In this document: one piece after another, positions 34,632 to 45,842 of the stretch
Layout of the letters: every line of letters starts with the position of its first letter
How positions within the stretch are numbered: position 1 is the first letter of the stretch
Assembly: GCA_037367355.1 (NCBI GenBank)
Contig: CM074706.1
Coordinates: 558,001-622,000 of the forward strand
Direction: 5' to 3'
Source of the DNA: Neoscytalidium dimidiatum
Lineage: Eukaryota; Ascomycota; Dothideomycetes; Botryosphaeriales; Botryosphaeriaceae
Length of the DNA stretch: 64,000 nt
Translations under genes and position numbers: made by a program
The notes under the pieces: generated by a model
What the model saw: the letters and a program-made list of their open reading frames with translations, nothing else
The model's database searches: none
Told to the model about the DNA's origin: nothing

Positions 34632-36269
34632 TCAGAACATGGAGCTCTTGCGCTTCTCCGCGCTGGTAAGCACCAGCATCGGCGTCTTCTTCCTTCCCTT
34701 GGACTCCTCCACGACAACCTCGACAAGGTCCTCGTCACTGCTCATGGTGTTGGCAGTCCAGCCATCGCTGCCAGTCCTCTCCCGGAGGCGCTCCTTCGAA
34801 GCCTTCCTCTCGGAGCCAATGGCACCGCTTGCCGCAGCACGAAGGCTACCAATACTAGGCTTTCCAGAAAGACTGCCGCTGCGGACGCTGTCGGAATCGT
34901 TGTCCGAGGAGACAGGAAAGCTCATGTCGGCCTCGCTGACAGGAGTTCCACTACCACCGCTGCCGCTGCGAACGCCACGGCGCTCAATGCCGGCGCGCAC
35001 CAGGTTGCGCACAGCCGAACGGCGCTGGCGAGAAGCGAAGTTCTTGCTTCCCTCGTGCTTGGCGGTAGGGGCAGCCTGGAGCTCCTCAAGCGGCGGAGGT
35101 CCGCGCGGCTGACGGGCAGGGTGTTCACCAGCACGACCTTGACCAGGGCCGAAAGTGCCGGTCATCGGAGTCTGCGGAAAACCAACAGAGCGAACGAATG
35201 CGGACTTGGGTCCATCGGCCGACGACTCGAGGTTGTTGAGGTTCAGAGAAGAAACGTTCTTCTTGTGGCCACGACGGAAGGCATTGGCAGATGGCGGCGG
35301 CAGAGGAGTAACATCAACCGGAGGGGTCTGGGATTTCTTTGGTGGAGACGAGCTGCGAGAGCTGCGCGAGTTGCGCTCAAACGGGTTGGGCCGCTCGTTC
35401 GGGGGAGACTGACGGAAGGTGGGCGTACCCGACTTGGGCGGCGAGTTGGTGAAGCTCGGAGTAGGCGGAGGCGGCGAGTCGGAGAGCTGCGGCGGCTGCA
35501 CGTTCTGGTCCATGACATATTGGTACTGACCGGTCATGGGGTTGTAGACAACCTGAAGGCTACCGCGCGTCTCCTGCGACTGCTGGAATTGCTGGCCATA
35601 GAAGCCCGACTGAGGCGTCATCGGAGTCATCGGGTACTGCTGCTGGCGCATGTTGCCTCCGTTGAGATTGATGCCGGCAAACTGCTGAGCGGTGAGGTTG
35701 AGCAGTTGCTGCTGGAGCTGCTGCTGGCGCTGCTGCAGGTAGAGCTCGGTAGCCATGAGCTGAGCGGCCAAGTTGGGATCCATGTCGGTGCTGTCGTCGT
35801 GGTCGAACTGGACAGACGGAGGAGCGAGAACCTGCTCCGGAAGCGAGTAAATCTGCTCGCCAGCGGCAAGGCCGTACTGGTTCTGAAGGCCCATGGGGAA
35901 GCCAGAGCCAATGGCAGTCTGGGGGCCACCGTAGCCAGAACCAGCGTTGAAACCGGCTTGCTTGGAGTTACCCATGCCGCCAAACTGGTTTTGAGTGAAC
36001 GGTGCGGACTGAGGCACAGAACCAGGGGTCTTGGGGGCAGTGCGCAGGCCGGCAAGGAGGTGCGAGCGACTGGTCCTGGGGGTGGGCTGGTCGTTGACGG
36101 GGTGCTCGCTAATGGAACCGATCTTGGGGGGTGCGGCAGCGCTGAGACGCTTCAGGTGGTTGCCCTTGCCGCGCGACGCGAACGAGGACGTCGGAACGCC
36201 GAGACCTCCGTTGGAGGAGAAGTTGTTGTTGTAAGTCATCTGAGCAAGACCGCCAGCGTCCATGCTCAT
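34632..36269 (-). CDS. Conserved-looking disordered Gln/Ser/Pro-rich protein, unknown function
   Basis: Not recognised. Single exon, 545 aa from the ATG at 36269 (MSMDAGGLAQMTYNN); reading continues open upstream but turns Arg/Pro-rich and looks like leader. Order: Asn/Gly-rich start, a motif with KRLSAAAPPKIGSISEHPVN, PRTSRSHLLAGLRTAPKTPG, a Gln-rich coil (LYLQQRQQQLQQQLLNLTAQ), LQVVYNPMTGQYQYVMDQN, a Pro/Ser-rich stretch, HKKNVSSLNLNNLES, and a C-terminus with SDEDLVEVVVEESKGRKKTP and LVLTSAEKRKSSMF. Many SP/TP and RxxS sites suggest a phosphorylated regulator, possibly of RNA or polarity; that is inference. Long single-exon structure and codon use support a real gene. Confidence 0.85.
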   Translation of the reverse strand: MSMDAGGLAQMTYNNNFSSNGGLGVPTSSFASRGKGNHLKRLSAAAPPKIGSISEHPVNDQPTPRTSRSHLLAGLRTAPKTPGSVPQSAPFTQNQFGGMGNSKQAGFNAGSGYGGPQTAIGSGFPMGLQNQYGLAAGEQIYSLPEQVLAPPSVQFDHDDSTDMDPNLAAQLMATELYLQQRQQQLQQQLLNLTAQQFAGINLNGGNMRQQQYPMTPMTPQSGFYGQQFQQSQETRGSLQVVYNPMTGQYQYVMDQNVQPPQLSDSPPPPTPSFTNSPPKSGTPTFRQSPPNERPNPFERNSRSSRSSSPPKKSQTPPVDVTPLPPPSANAFRRGHKKNVSSLNLNNLESSADGPKSAFVRSVGFPQTPMTGTFGPGQGRAGEHPARQPRGPPPLEELQAAPTAKHEGSKNFASRQRRSAVRNLVRAGIERRGVRSGSGGSGTPVSEADMSFPVSSDNDSDSVRSGSLSGKPSIGSLRAAASGAIGSERKASKERLRERTGSDGWTANTMSSDEDLVEVVVEESKGRKKTPMLVLTSAEKRKSSMF

Positions 36270-38551
36270 TATGATGAACGGTCTAGGAAGGGTGGGGGGA
36301 TCTGTACGGGGAAAACGAGGCTTCAAACAAGGCCGGGAGTCACAGGCTGCAGGTGCAGACAGCGAGTGAACGGTCGCGCGCGGGTGGTGAGCTGGGACGA
36401 ACGGCTGCCGGAGGCTCTCTTGACGGGATCGCGGACGGCGAGGTGCGCGAGGGCGAGCTGGTGGCCGTGGGTGGTACGAATAAGGACTGTGCCGCAGCAG
36501 GCTGGGACAAGTAGCCAAGGACCAAAAGCGGACCGGATTAAGGATTAAGGATCACAGCGGATCGCAAAGTAGGAAGTGCTAAAGCAGAGAAGACGGCGTC
36601 GCGGTCGGCGAACAGTGACGCAACAGGGTCCTTGAGGAAGCGGTTGGCGTGGGGCACCCGGCTGGGATCAGGCTGCGGCCGGTAGGAGGATGCGACGCGG
36701 ACGCAAGTGAATACAGGAAGCGGCGAGAAGAAGCGCGAAATCTAAAGACGCAAAGCCGGCAGCGGCAGGCGGGCGGCGTGGAGCGGAGGGACTAGACGGT
36801 GCTGGTTGCTCTGCAAAGCACAAGGGAGCGACGACGCGGGCGCGCTGGATGGGATTAGGCGGCGGTCGGGCCAGCTAAGTATGTATTGTATGTAAGGCAA
36901 CGACAACGGCAGCAGCGCTACACGCGGGCTGGCGAACGGGAAGGAACAACGAGAAGAGGGAGGTGACGAGAAAGCCAGAAAGCGGCGAACAGAGGGGAGA
37001 AGACGGGCGGAGGAAAAGCAGAGAGAAAGAAAGCCTGGGCAGCGAGCCTTCTTGTTGGCTGGGTGGTTGAAGGCGGCGCCGGCGCTAGTGGCCCGAATGG
37101 GAGCTAGATTGCAGCCAGCAATTCAGGGGCGCGCGCAGCATCTGGCCTCTGCGCCGCTCCCTGGCCACGCTCGGTCGCCCATGCGTGCGTGCCCCATGCA
37201 CCTCGCCCGCATCACCACCGCAGGACCGCCCTCGCCCTCCCTCCGCCTTGCGGCGCCCTCCAGCGCCAGCGCCAGACCCCCGGGGTGCTGCCTCGCGACG
37301 CGCCAAGCTGCCCGGTGCCGCCGCGGCCTTCCGGCAGAGCGCGAGGCAGAGCCCGCTATTGTTTCCTCTTCCCGTCCCTTCATGCGTTTGCCCGCCGGTG
37401 GCCGCCGCGGCCGCCGCTGCTGCTGCTGCTGTTGCTGTTGCTGCTGCTGCGGTGTACGCTCGGCGCCTGGCGGCAAAGGAGCGCCCGGCCGCGCCGCGAG
37501 AGCCAACCATGCCAGCGCGACGGAGCCCGGCGCGTAGCACGCAGAGATAAAGGTCGCGTGGATGTGCTCCAGCCAATCGCGCCCGGCGATCGTGCATTTG
37601 CTCGATTCGCCACCGCCCAGCAGCCAACAGCCAGCAGCCAGCAGCGACGAGGGCAGCCTGCCGCACAAAGCGTGCACGTTCTATTTCTGTGGCAGGTGGT
37701 GGCCGCAACGGCCATGGCCCAGTTTGCAACGGGAAGCGCCCACGCGCGCCCTGACCGCTTTACGCCGCTCGTTTCCTCTGCTGAAACATCAGTCTGCGTC
37801 AGCCCTTCGAATATTGCCGGCACCGGTTTCGCGGGCTAGCTCCAACAAGCTTGCCGCCGTCCAGGCAGGCCCCGGACTGTTCATCAAACAAAAGCCCGCC
37901 GCACAGGTTCAGGAACGCGCAGCAAGCGCTGCGTGCCCCAGGCCCGCCGGCCTGCTCGCTCGCCTGGCTCCCATGCGAGCCTGTCCGCAGTTGCACCTGT
38001 GTCTCGCCGTCGGCGGTCGGCCGGTGATCTGCTCATATGCGGTGGTAATTGCGCCTCGTGTCCGGCGCATTGCTGCTGATGAAGATTTCCGTCGCAATTT
38101 CTGATCGCTTCCCCAGACCGGCACTGGCACGTGCGACCGTGGGCACATCGTCACCGTGTGCGCGTCGAGCCCGCTGCTGGATCGCTCCGGCGCCCGCTCC
38201 CGTCGCCATCGCGGTGAATCACGGTGATTTATCAGCACAAATCATGACGATGCCAGTGCCGGTCGCCGTCACCCTCGGCCGCGGAGCCTGATGAGGCGCC
38301 GCTTTTCGCGGGCCGGCCCTGGCGCACGCAATTCTCGCGCCCTGCCGAATGATTACTCGCGAGGTCTGCCACCACCGACGAGAGACGACCCCATCCGCGC
38401 TCGAAAGCTGAGACCGCGTGATCGCACCCGTCTCGCCGCGCACTGGCTTCCGCGCCGCGCTGCCTCGTGAATTGCGCACTCCACCGCGAGCGCTGAGCCC
38501 AATCTCCGGCCGCCAAACGTTGACGTCGGACCAGACGCGGGGTTCAGGAAA
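36270..38551. promoter_or_regulatory. Long divergent upstream region, disordered protein / GSH1
   Basis: 2.3 kb of GC-rich sequence between divergent genes with a CTG/TTG run at 37417-37451. ORFs of 200 codons on both strands are Ala/Arg/Pro-rich with no motif. Probably long 5' leaders and promoters; a leader intron for the disordered-protein gene cannot be excluded. Confidence 0.45.
37417..37451. repeat. CTG/TTG trinucleotide run
   Basis: Imperfect (CTG)n with two TTG interruptions. Confidence 0.9.
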
Positions 38552-40834
38552 ATGGGTCTTCTGTGAGACCAACCACCAGCTCAGCCTCCTCTTACTGCAA
38601 GCCATACTGACCCGCATGCCGCCAGAGCACTCGGTACCCCGCTTGACTGGCCCGACGCAAAGAAAGTTGCCGGCAAGGTGCGCGAATGGGGCATAGAGGT
38701 AAACGACGCGCCCGACCGCCTGCCCGCATCCAAACACTCGCTGATGCCGACCGACGTAGCAACTGCTGGCCATATGGCGCCGTGCCAAGACCAAGGAACG
38801 CGATGCCATGCTATGGGGTGACGAGGTATGTCGTCTGCCACTATCCCGCGAGGCAGAATCGTTGATTGGGGGAACAGATCGAATACCTGGTCGTGGCCTA
38901 CGATGACGCCAACCGCAAAGTCAGACTTTCCCTGCGTCAAGCAGACATTCTGGCTGCTCTGGCCGCTGACGAGAAGCTGCTGAAAGAGGGCGGCGGTGTG
39001 CCTGACATGCAGGAGGTCAACGCCAAGTCAGTATAGCGTCTGTACTGCCGACTTGACAGGTGCTGACGTCGGCGCACAGGAAGGAGGACACGGCTCCTGT
39101 TTTCCACCCAGAGTTCGGTCGTTTTATGCTTGAAACGACTCCCGGTAAACCCTGGGGCATCGGCTTTAAGGATCTTCTTGACGTCGAGCCAAACATGAAA
39201 CGGAGGTCGGTATCAATCTGAATCTGCTGCGAGACAATGGGCTGAGAACTTCCCCTAGGCGTGTCATCGCGAAGGAGCACATGGACCCCGCTGAGGCCCC
39301 AATCACCATGACCACTTTCCCTCGCCTCGGCCTGGGTGACTACATCACACCCTACTACCCACCCTCTGGCCCGAAACTTCGGTCGCAGTATGTTCCGGAT
39401 GAGATTGCAAACCCGCATATCAGATTCCCAACGCTTGCCGCAAACATAAGAGCCAGGAGGGGACGGAAGGTCGAGATCAACGTGCCGGTCTTCAGGGACG
39501 ATTGTACTCCGTGGCCGTTTCGTGACCCCACGGTGAACTATGATCTGCACAACTGGCCTGAGGATGACGATGTCCGAAATGGTGCAGCCAAGGAGAACCA
39601 CATCTACATGGACGCAATGGCCTTCGGCATGGGAAGCTGCTGCTTGCAAATCACTTTCCAGGCTAAGAACATCGAAGAAGGTCGGAAAATGTACGATCAG
39701 CTAAGCCCGCTTGGCCCGATTTTACTTGCTCTCACTGCTGCTACACCAATCTACAAAGGTTTCCTTGCCGATACCGATGTAAGATGGAACCAGATCAGCA
39801 GGTCGGTGGACTGTCGAACCGCTGAAGAGCTCGGGGAGAAGCCTTTGAAGAACGACCGCTGGCGGATCCCCAAGTCGAGGTACGCATCAAATTCGACTTA
39901 CATTGCGCAAGATTCAAGGCTTCGCAAAGAATACCTCGACCCAGACCTGGTAATTGATCCGGACCTTAAGCAGCGACTTGTGGATGGCGGCATGGACGAC
40001 CTTTTGGCGACTCACTTCGCGCATTTATTCATCAGAGATCCAATTGTTGTCTTTAACGAGGACCTTCAAGAGCTGGACCTTAATAAGGTTGATCATTTCG
40101 AGAACTTGCAGTCTACCAATTGGCAGCATATGCGGTTCAAGCCGCCGCCACCCGGAAGCGATACCGGCTGGCGTGTCGAGTTCCGGCCAATGGAGATTCA
40201 ACTGACAGATTTTGAGAACGCCGCCTTCAGCATCTTCATTGTCTTGATCACCCGGGCTATCCTCTCGTATGACCTCAACTTCTACATTCCGATCCCCAGG
40301 GTCACCGAGAACATGGAGATCGCACATGCCCGTGATGCCGTCAATTCGCGCAAATTCTATTTCCGCAACGATCCGTTTTCGCCTCGCCCCGTAGGGCCCA
40401 ACGGCAGCAAACGCGGTAGCGGTACTGCTTCACCGGCTGTCGCCGACAACGGTGTCCCCACGCCTCCACTCGGACCTGTGGAGAGCGAGTATAGCCTCAT
40501 GACCGTCTCGGAGATCATCAACGGCCAATCAACCACCAACGGCTTTCCCGGACTGATCCCGATCGTTGAATCGTACCTCGACAGCATGAACGTGGATGTT
40601 GAAACGCGCTGCGAACTAACCCGCTACTTAGACCTGATCAGGCGCCGCGCCGATGGCACGCTCTGGACGGCAGCCAAGTGGATCCGTCATTTCGTGGCCG
40701 AGCACCCCAAGTACGAGAAGGACAGCGTGGTTAGTGAGGACATACAGTATGACCTTGTCAAGGCGGTTGAGGAAATCACGAATAACGAAGGCAGAGGCCT
40801 TTATGGGAAAGAGATGTTTGGAGCAAGAAGGTAG
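38552..40834 (+). CDS. GSH1: Glutamate-cysteine ligase (gamma-glutamylcysteine synthetase)
   Basis: Cytosolic, rate-limiting enzyme of glutathione synthesis: ATP-dependent joining of L-glutamate and L-cysteine. Six exons: 38552-38562, 38626-38698, 38760-38825, 38878-39026, 39080-39205 and 39259-40834, for 666 aa (yeast Gsh1 is 678). The first exon is only 11 nt (MGL plus two bases). Eukaryotic GCL signatures are LALGTPLDWPDAKKVA, AMLWGDEIEYLVVA (catalytic Glu), HPEFGRFMLETTPGKPWG, FPRLGLGDYI, HIYMDAMAFGMGSCCLQITF, FLADTDVRWNQISRSVDCRT, and WRVEFRPMEIQLTDFENAAF. The donor after exon 5 is GTCGGT and after exon 4 GTCAGT, both non-standard but forced by frame and family sequence. The gene is divergent from the disordered-protein gene. 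Confidence 0.95.
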
Positions 40835-41086
40835 GCGGAGAGATAGAAGAAACCAGTCTCGGGAGTTTCAAACTGAGGATCACAAGAATAAAGATGTGCC
40901 AAGAGCAAAAAAAAAAAAGGGGGGGCGGGAATGATTTTTCTGCATCTATCAAATGGTTGGCATGGTTCTTTGAAGTTACATATCCTAGAAGTTGCGAATA
41001 CGATTTCGAAGAATCCGTCGCGCAATCCGTCCAGAGAATGGGAAGAAGGAAGAAATGTCGTCTTTTTCTCTCTCTTTTCTGGCCAT

Positions 41087-41335
41087 TCAAGCATCTTTTC
41101 CTGTTGAAACACTGACCGTGTAGGGATCATCTCGGCCGTTAAGATATCGTTCCATGGGTGTTTGTCCAGAAGCCTGGCTGTCTTGCCAACCTCCAGGCAT
41201 CTCGAAGCCCAATTCGCGAGCAGCTCTAACAATGGCATTCGCGCCATTGCCGTTTAGAGGATTAGTCGCGGCGTATGATGTGCAGGCGATAAGATTGCAG
41301 ACGGTGCATGGAGTACTTTTTGACTGGCTGGACAT
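41087..41335 (-). CDS. Small Cys-containing protein, unknown
   Basis: An 82-aa frame from a proper ATG with balanced composition: STPCTVCNLIACTSYAATNP, then ANAIVRAARELGFEMPGGWQ, then GQTPMERYLNGRDDPYTVS. It has CxxC plus a third Cys but no signal peptide. It lies convergent to GSH1, 252 nt beyond its stop. Coding quality is clearly better than neighbouring chance ORFs, but there is no family match I can name. It could be a stand-alone gene or the last exon of a longer one. Confidence 0.4.
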   Translation of the reverse strand: MSSQSKSTPCTVCNLIACTSYAATNPLNGNGANAIVRAARELGFEMPGGWQDSQASGQTPMERYLNGRDDPYTVSVSTGKDA

Positions 41336-41627
41336 TGCGAAAGAGCTTTATTCGAATCTGGTACTTCGACAGAATCGACAATCAGCAAGAGACGGGATGG
41401 GATTGACTTGACGGATTCATGAGGATTGAAGGGTAGGAGTCTCCCCAGTGCTTTCCACCCGGTCTAACGTTTTGAGGGACCTACGTAGTTCAAGAGGGGC
41501 GAAGCGACATCGGCCTGGTTGGACAACTATTGAAACCTTTGGTACGGTTCCTGACGTGTTCTTGAACACTGGGCATGTTCTGCGACCGGAGCAGGCATAT
41601 TTATTGTTTTCAGATGGGGTTCTTTTC

Positions 41628-42320
41628 TTTTGCACTACCTTGACTGTCACAGCATTTGTGCCATACTGGAGACCGTTCCCCGGCGGCTGCGAGTATTCGG
41701 AGTGCAAAAGCAACGACTGAGCGACGGAGTGCCGCACGAAAGGTAGAGAGGGTGCAAAAGATCCCACTTTGCGCAGGACGAATGTCCAATCGCGCATGAT
41801 TGGCTGATCGAAGAGCCTCAAGTGCAAAAAAGCCAGCCGGGCATGGGATGACGCGCCCGAAAGCTGCGTGCGCGACTTCCTCATTCAGCACTCTGCGCTC
41901 TAGTGTAGGATGCCCGATTGCGTGGGCGCGTTACACAGCGTCCAGCCCTTCGCGGAGCACGCCAGCGAACTCGCCGACCATCGAGCCTGCTCCACTGCGT
42001 CTTCTCCAAGTGCGAAGCGTTTTTGCACTCAGCCTTTTGCACGCCTCAGCCTCGACGCGGGAGCGCCCGGGGACGATCCATACTGCAAAGCGGTCGCCAA
42101 GACGGAGTGCAGAAGGCAGTTTGCACTTGGGCGCTGCTTGGTGAACCGGTTGCCTGCTGCCTGGCACGAGGAGAAGGCGCTGTGATTGGTGCCGCCTGCT
42201 GACGTGCGCCGCAGATCCTCGTCATGGGCGTACCAGCCGCCAGCAGCATCGCACCAGCGCATGTCAGCCCAGCCAGATGAACAAGGCGGCCCTGCACCCG
42301 TATTGCATTCACTTTTGCAC
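41628..42320. promoter_or_regulatory. Cluster of TTTTGCAC / GTGCAAAA octamers
   Basis: Seven exact copies on either strand at 41628, 41702, 41752, 41822, 42021, 42035 and 42313, plus a GTTTGCAC near-match at 42119. They precede the Clr5/ankyrin locus. Candidate regulatory sites; the binding factor is unknown. Confidence 0.55.
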
Positions 42321-42390
42321 TCCGAAACCTTATAGGTGTCTTTGCCGACAACGTGGGCCGGTCCGCCGGCTTGATCAATCGTCCGCAAAC

Positions 42391-45244
42391 ATGGTCAAGA
42401 CCAGAGGCGCCAAAACAATCGACTGGGACGACGTTCGTCAGGACGTCCAGAGACTGTATGTCAAAGATGGGCTTCGGCTTATCTGAAGCGGTCAAAGCGC
42501 TTTCATGCTTCGTAAGTCACTTGGTGCTCCTTATCTTGATGTTTTTTCCATCTGCGCCACCAGTCTGTGAATTGCAGCTTGACTGCTGACCATCAACCAG
42601 CATCCGTTCCTACAGGTCCAAAATAAACGAATGGGGCTTCAAGAGAGGTTCAAATTACTGCTATACCACTTCCAACGCCGTTCGGTGCTCGCCATCCAGA
42701 CAACTTTCGATCAGCCCCTCGTTCTTCCTCGGGCCTCAGTCTCAAGCTGAGCCCCACGAATCTTTCGGTTTCACGACTCGTCAAATATCTACATCCGCAA
42801 CCTCCCCAGTCACTCCTTACCTACTGCAATCCAGCACTATGCGTCCTATCAGCACAAGTATGGACCACAACATTGTCCGTCCAAGTCCGCTTAGGCCAGA
42901 GACGACATTCCAGCAAGATGCTTATTCTTTAGCGGCCAGCGCACCCTTCCTGCATACTTCCTGGGATGCTCCCCTCTCCGAGTCTGATAACTACGCGACG
43001 AGGTACTCTGACGCTCCCGATGTTACTGCAGGTCCAAACAGTGAGGCTTGGGCCTCATCGACACTGGATCCCCTACACCTTTCACCGGAAGACAGACGAG
43101 AGAAGACCTTACAATTCAACGCTGATTGTCTCCTAAATGGTTTAGATGGCCACCAAACGGGACTTGGATCAGCATCAGAGCCCAATCCCGAGTCTACGGC
43201 ACACGGCGCACTGAACCCAATTCAGCATCCTCTGAACGACCTCACGTTAGAGTTGCTGGATCACGTCATTCATGGAAGAAACAACAGATTGAAGCACTTG
43301 CTCGCCAGTTTCCAGCCCTCCGTCATCAACAGACCGATATGCTTCCCGAACAATATGTCCCGTGAGTCCATGCGTCGTGAAATCTCGCCGGGCAGAACGC
43401 TATTGTGGTGGGCGGCTGCGATCTCAACACCGGAAATCGTGGCAACATTGGTTGATTACGGTGCCACTACCGACTGTCCCGGTGCGAAGTTCGAGTCGTT
43501 CACACCTCTGACTGCTGCAATTCATGGCAATGACCCACGCAACGTGAGGGTCCTTCTGGAAAGAGGGGCGTCCGTTCATTCTCGAAATAGTAATGGCCGA
43601 CAGCCACTTCATACTGCATGCCATTACGCGAAGGATCCGGGCCTAGTCTCCTTGATTTTGCAATACGGCGCTGAAGTGGATTCACCAGTGCTTGGGGTGC
43701 CAGGCCATCCAGACTATCCCGATCGCGGATCGACGCCCCTCGAACTCGCTTTACGAAGAAGGAGCGGCCGTTTCGGCGGTGAAGGACACCGCTCAGCTAC
43801 TCGTATTGTCTGCATGCTGCTGGAAGCTGGTGCCGATGCGTCACGCTTCCACGCACAATATCTTGAGGCATGGAAGAATCGAATCAACTGGGAAGAATTT
43901 CCATCCGAAGAGGAAAGGGAGTGCCTTCTCCTTTTCATCCGAGCAGGATTGGATCTCAGTATGCGGATTGCCGTTCCCATGTTTGAAGCCGAAGGGGAAA
44001 CCATGGCCACTATCGCGCATTTTCTGCTCTTTCACCTGCCAGAGGTATCTATGGATAGTTTTCTCGTGCAACGACTCGACCCTCAACCGGCCGGAAGTGG
44101 CGGTGCACTACTCTGTGAGCTCATGCGAGGCTGTCAGAGGAGGCCAGATCATTTACCAAGTGCTGATCTGGTACGGACCTTGTTGTGCCACGGTGCGGAT
44201 CCTGATTCCTGCGAAAGAGGGACATTTAATCCGCTTCAACTGTTCTTGCAAGCTGTCGTGAGCAGAACCTCACACAAGGCCATGGATGAAGAGTGTTCCA
44301 TTCTTGAAGCCCTCCTGGGGCCGTCGGGTGCCGATCCAAGCCATGTAGAAATCCAACTAGGGAACCTCTCCTGCCCAGCTGAATTTGTTCTTCGCGACCA
44401 TCAATTCGTCCAAATTTATCCAGATTTTGCTTGCAGAATTGTCCAAATACTTTTGGATCACTACCCCGAGGACATGAGCAAAGCACCTCTATGGCAGAAA
44501 CTATCGAGGTATTTGCCGATCACACAGCATTTCCATGACTACGATGCTGGCAAAGCCTTCCATTCGGAGCTGAAGCGACATTGTGGATTGGACGACAGAA
44601 GCATAGAAATGTTCTTGCGGGCCGCTCGGATAGTGTCCATGAAAAGATTTATCCAAGATGAGTGCCGCAAAGACAAACCAGCACGAGCATACGATGAGAT
44701 TTTATTTGCACAGAGAAAGCTGGTGGACTACGGAGTAGCACCCGTTCAGGTCCCAACCACATTTGTGCTAGACGTGCTCAGCCTTGCTGTAGATATTCCA
44801 AGGAATACATCCGCCGGTGGTAGTCCAGCAGTGCCCCCAAGGTCAAATACGTCATCAGTCTTCTCAGCACTACCACCTACTCCGCCATTCCATGTCTCAA
44901 ACTCAATTGAGGAGCACAGCACAGAACCTGCACCAGGAAAGTGCACCTCCGATCCCACCATTTATCGACCGAGAATCGCTATCGACACCTCTGTCTGCAG
45001 CAGTCCATGGGTATCGAATCTTTTGGCTTCGGCTGTCCCAGGTACCAATTCTGGAAGGACATCACCAAAGCAAATAAATACCTCGACTCCCGTCCCATGG
45101 AGCAGCTATCTTGAACCATCGCCAACTTGGAAAGCTTCGGACGTTCCGATGTCTCAAGAGAAGGTATATGAAGACATCCCATCCCGAGAGGTTTCGCTCC
45201 CTCCAATGGCACTTTCAACTTTACTTCTACCAACATCGCGATGA
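42391..45244 (+). CDS. Clr5-domain/ankyrin-repeat protein, Clr5 part out of frame
   Basis: Intact main frame from the CAG acceptor at 42600 (first ATG 42839) to 45244: 801 aa from that ATG. At least four ankyrin units are visible at about residues 180-340: GRTLLWWAAAISTPEIVATL, FTPLTAAIHGNDPRNVRVLL, RQPLHTACHYAKDPGLVSLI and GSTPLELALRRRSGR. The start of the exon, before that ATG and in the same frame, reads RSYRSKINEWGFKRG, the C-terminal half of a Clr5 domain. The N-terminal half (IDWDDVRQDVQRLYVKDGL) begins at ATG 42391 but hits TGA at 42484, and a FHAS segment in another frame leads to the GTAAGT at 42512. Clr5-ankyrin fusions are common in Pezizomycotina. Either the Clr5 domain is broken and translation starts downstream, or splicing/sequence differs from what I read. 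Confidence 0.7.
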
Positions 45245-45842
45245 TGAGATCTTCATGGACCAGAATACATTTCAACTACGTTAAACATACGAGTTTTCAC
45301 TACTCATCCTACTAGTGTTTGTGATGAGCAGGATTCTGCGAACGCGCGATGAATATGCACGAAAGCATCAACCGTCAAACTGCTTTGTGTGTATGAAGCA
45401 AAACGCAGCATACTCACTCGCAGTACAGTTTAGACTTCGTGGCGAAATGGGTTGTTGTGGTACTTCTTGGACTGACTCCAACCACACACGCGCTATCTAT
45501 CTAAATATCATGGAAACAGACTAGAGTGGGGTAGTGCCGCGTGGCAGGAAGCTTGCCTGCCAAACATCCCCGCACCTTACAGGCCGAGAGATACTCAGCC
45601 GAACCATTCTTTCGTTCTAGCAAGTTCGCTATTGCACACCGGTTGGCCGACACGGCTCCCCTCGAAATGTCCGGTCGGACTGCCGTGCTGGTGACCTTCG
45701 ATGACAAAGAAGAAAGTGATGCAGAGTAAGTGCCGTAAATACTTAAGCTAATAACTCCTGCTTATCGGTTTTCCGTAGCTGTTGTCATCGCGCCACCTTT
45801 CCTTAGTCTTCCGCATCCGAGCCCACAACAAGACGTCGAGCC
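45245..45842. other. Intergenic, ankyrin gene 3' flank to SnoaL gene
   Basis: 598 nt; a 62-codon ORF at 45541-45729 has no support. No gene seen. Confidence 0.6.

Noticed and set aside
34602..36548. 648-codon plus-strand ORF
   Set aside because: Exact antisense of the disordered-protein gene; Arg/Leu-rich shadow with no domain.
37052..38104. Several 120-216-codon ORFs on both strands between the disordered protein and GSH1
   Set aside because: Ala/Arg/Pro-rich with simple repeats (poly-A and poly-C residues from CTG runs); overlapping frames and no splice logic.
41417..41884. 155-codon minus-strand ORF
   Set aside because: No domain, overlaps an equally long plus-strand ORF, and lies inside the TTTTGCAC cluster that looks regulatory.
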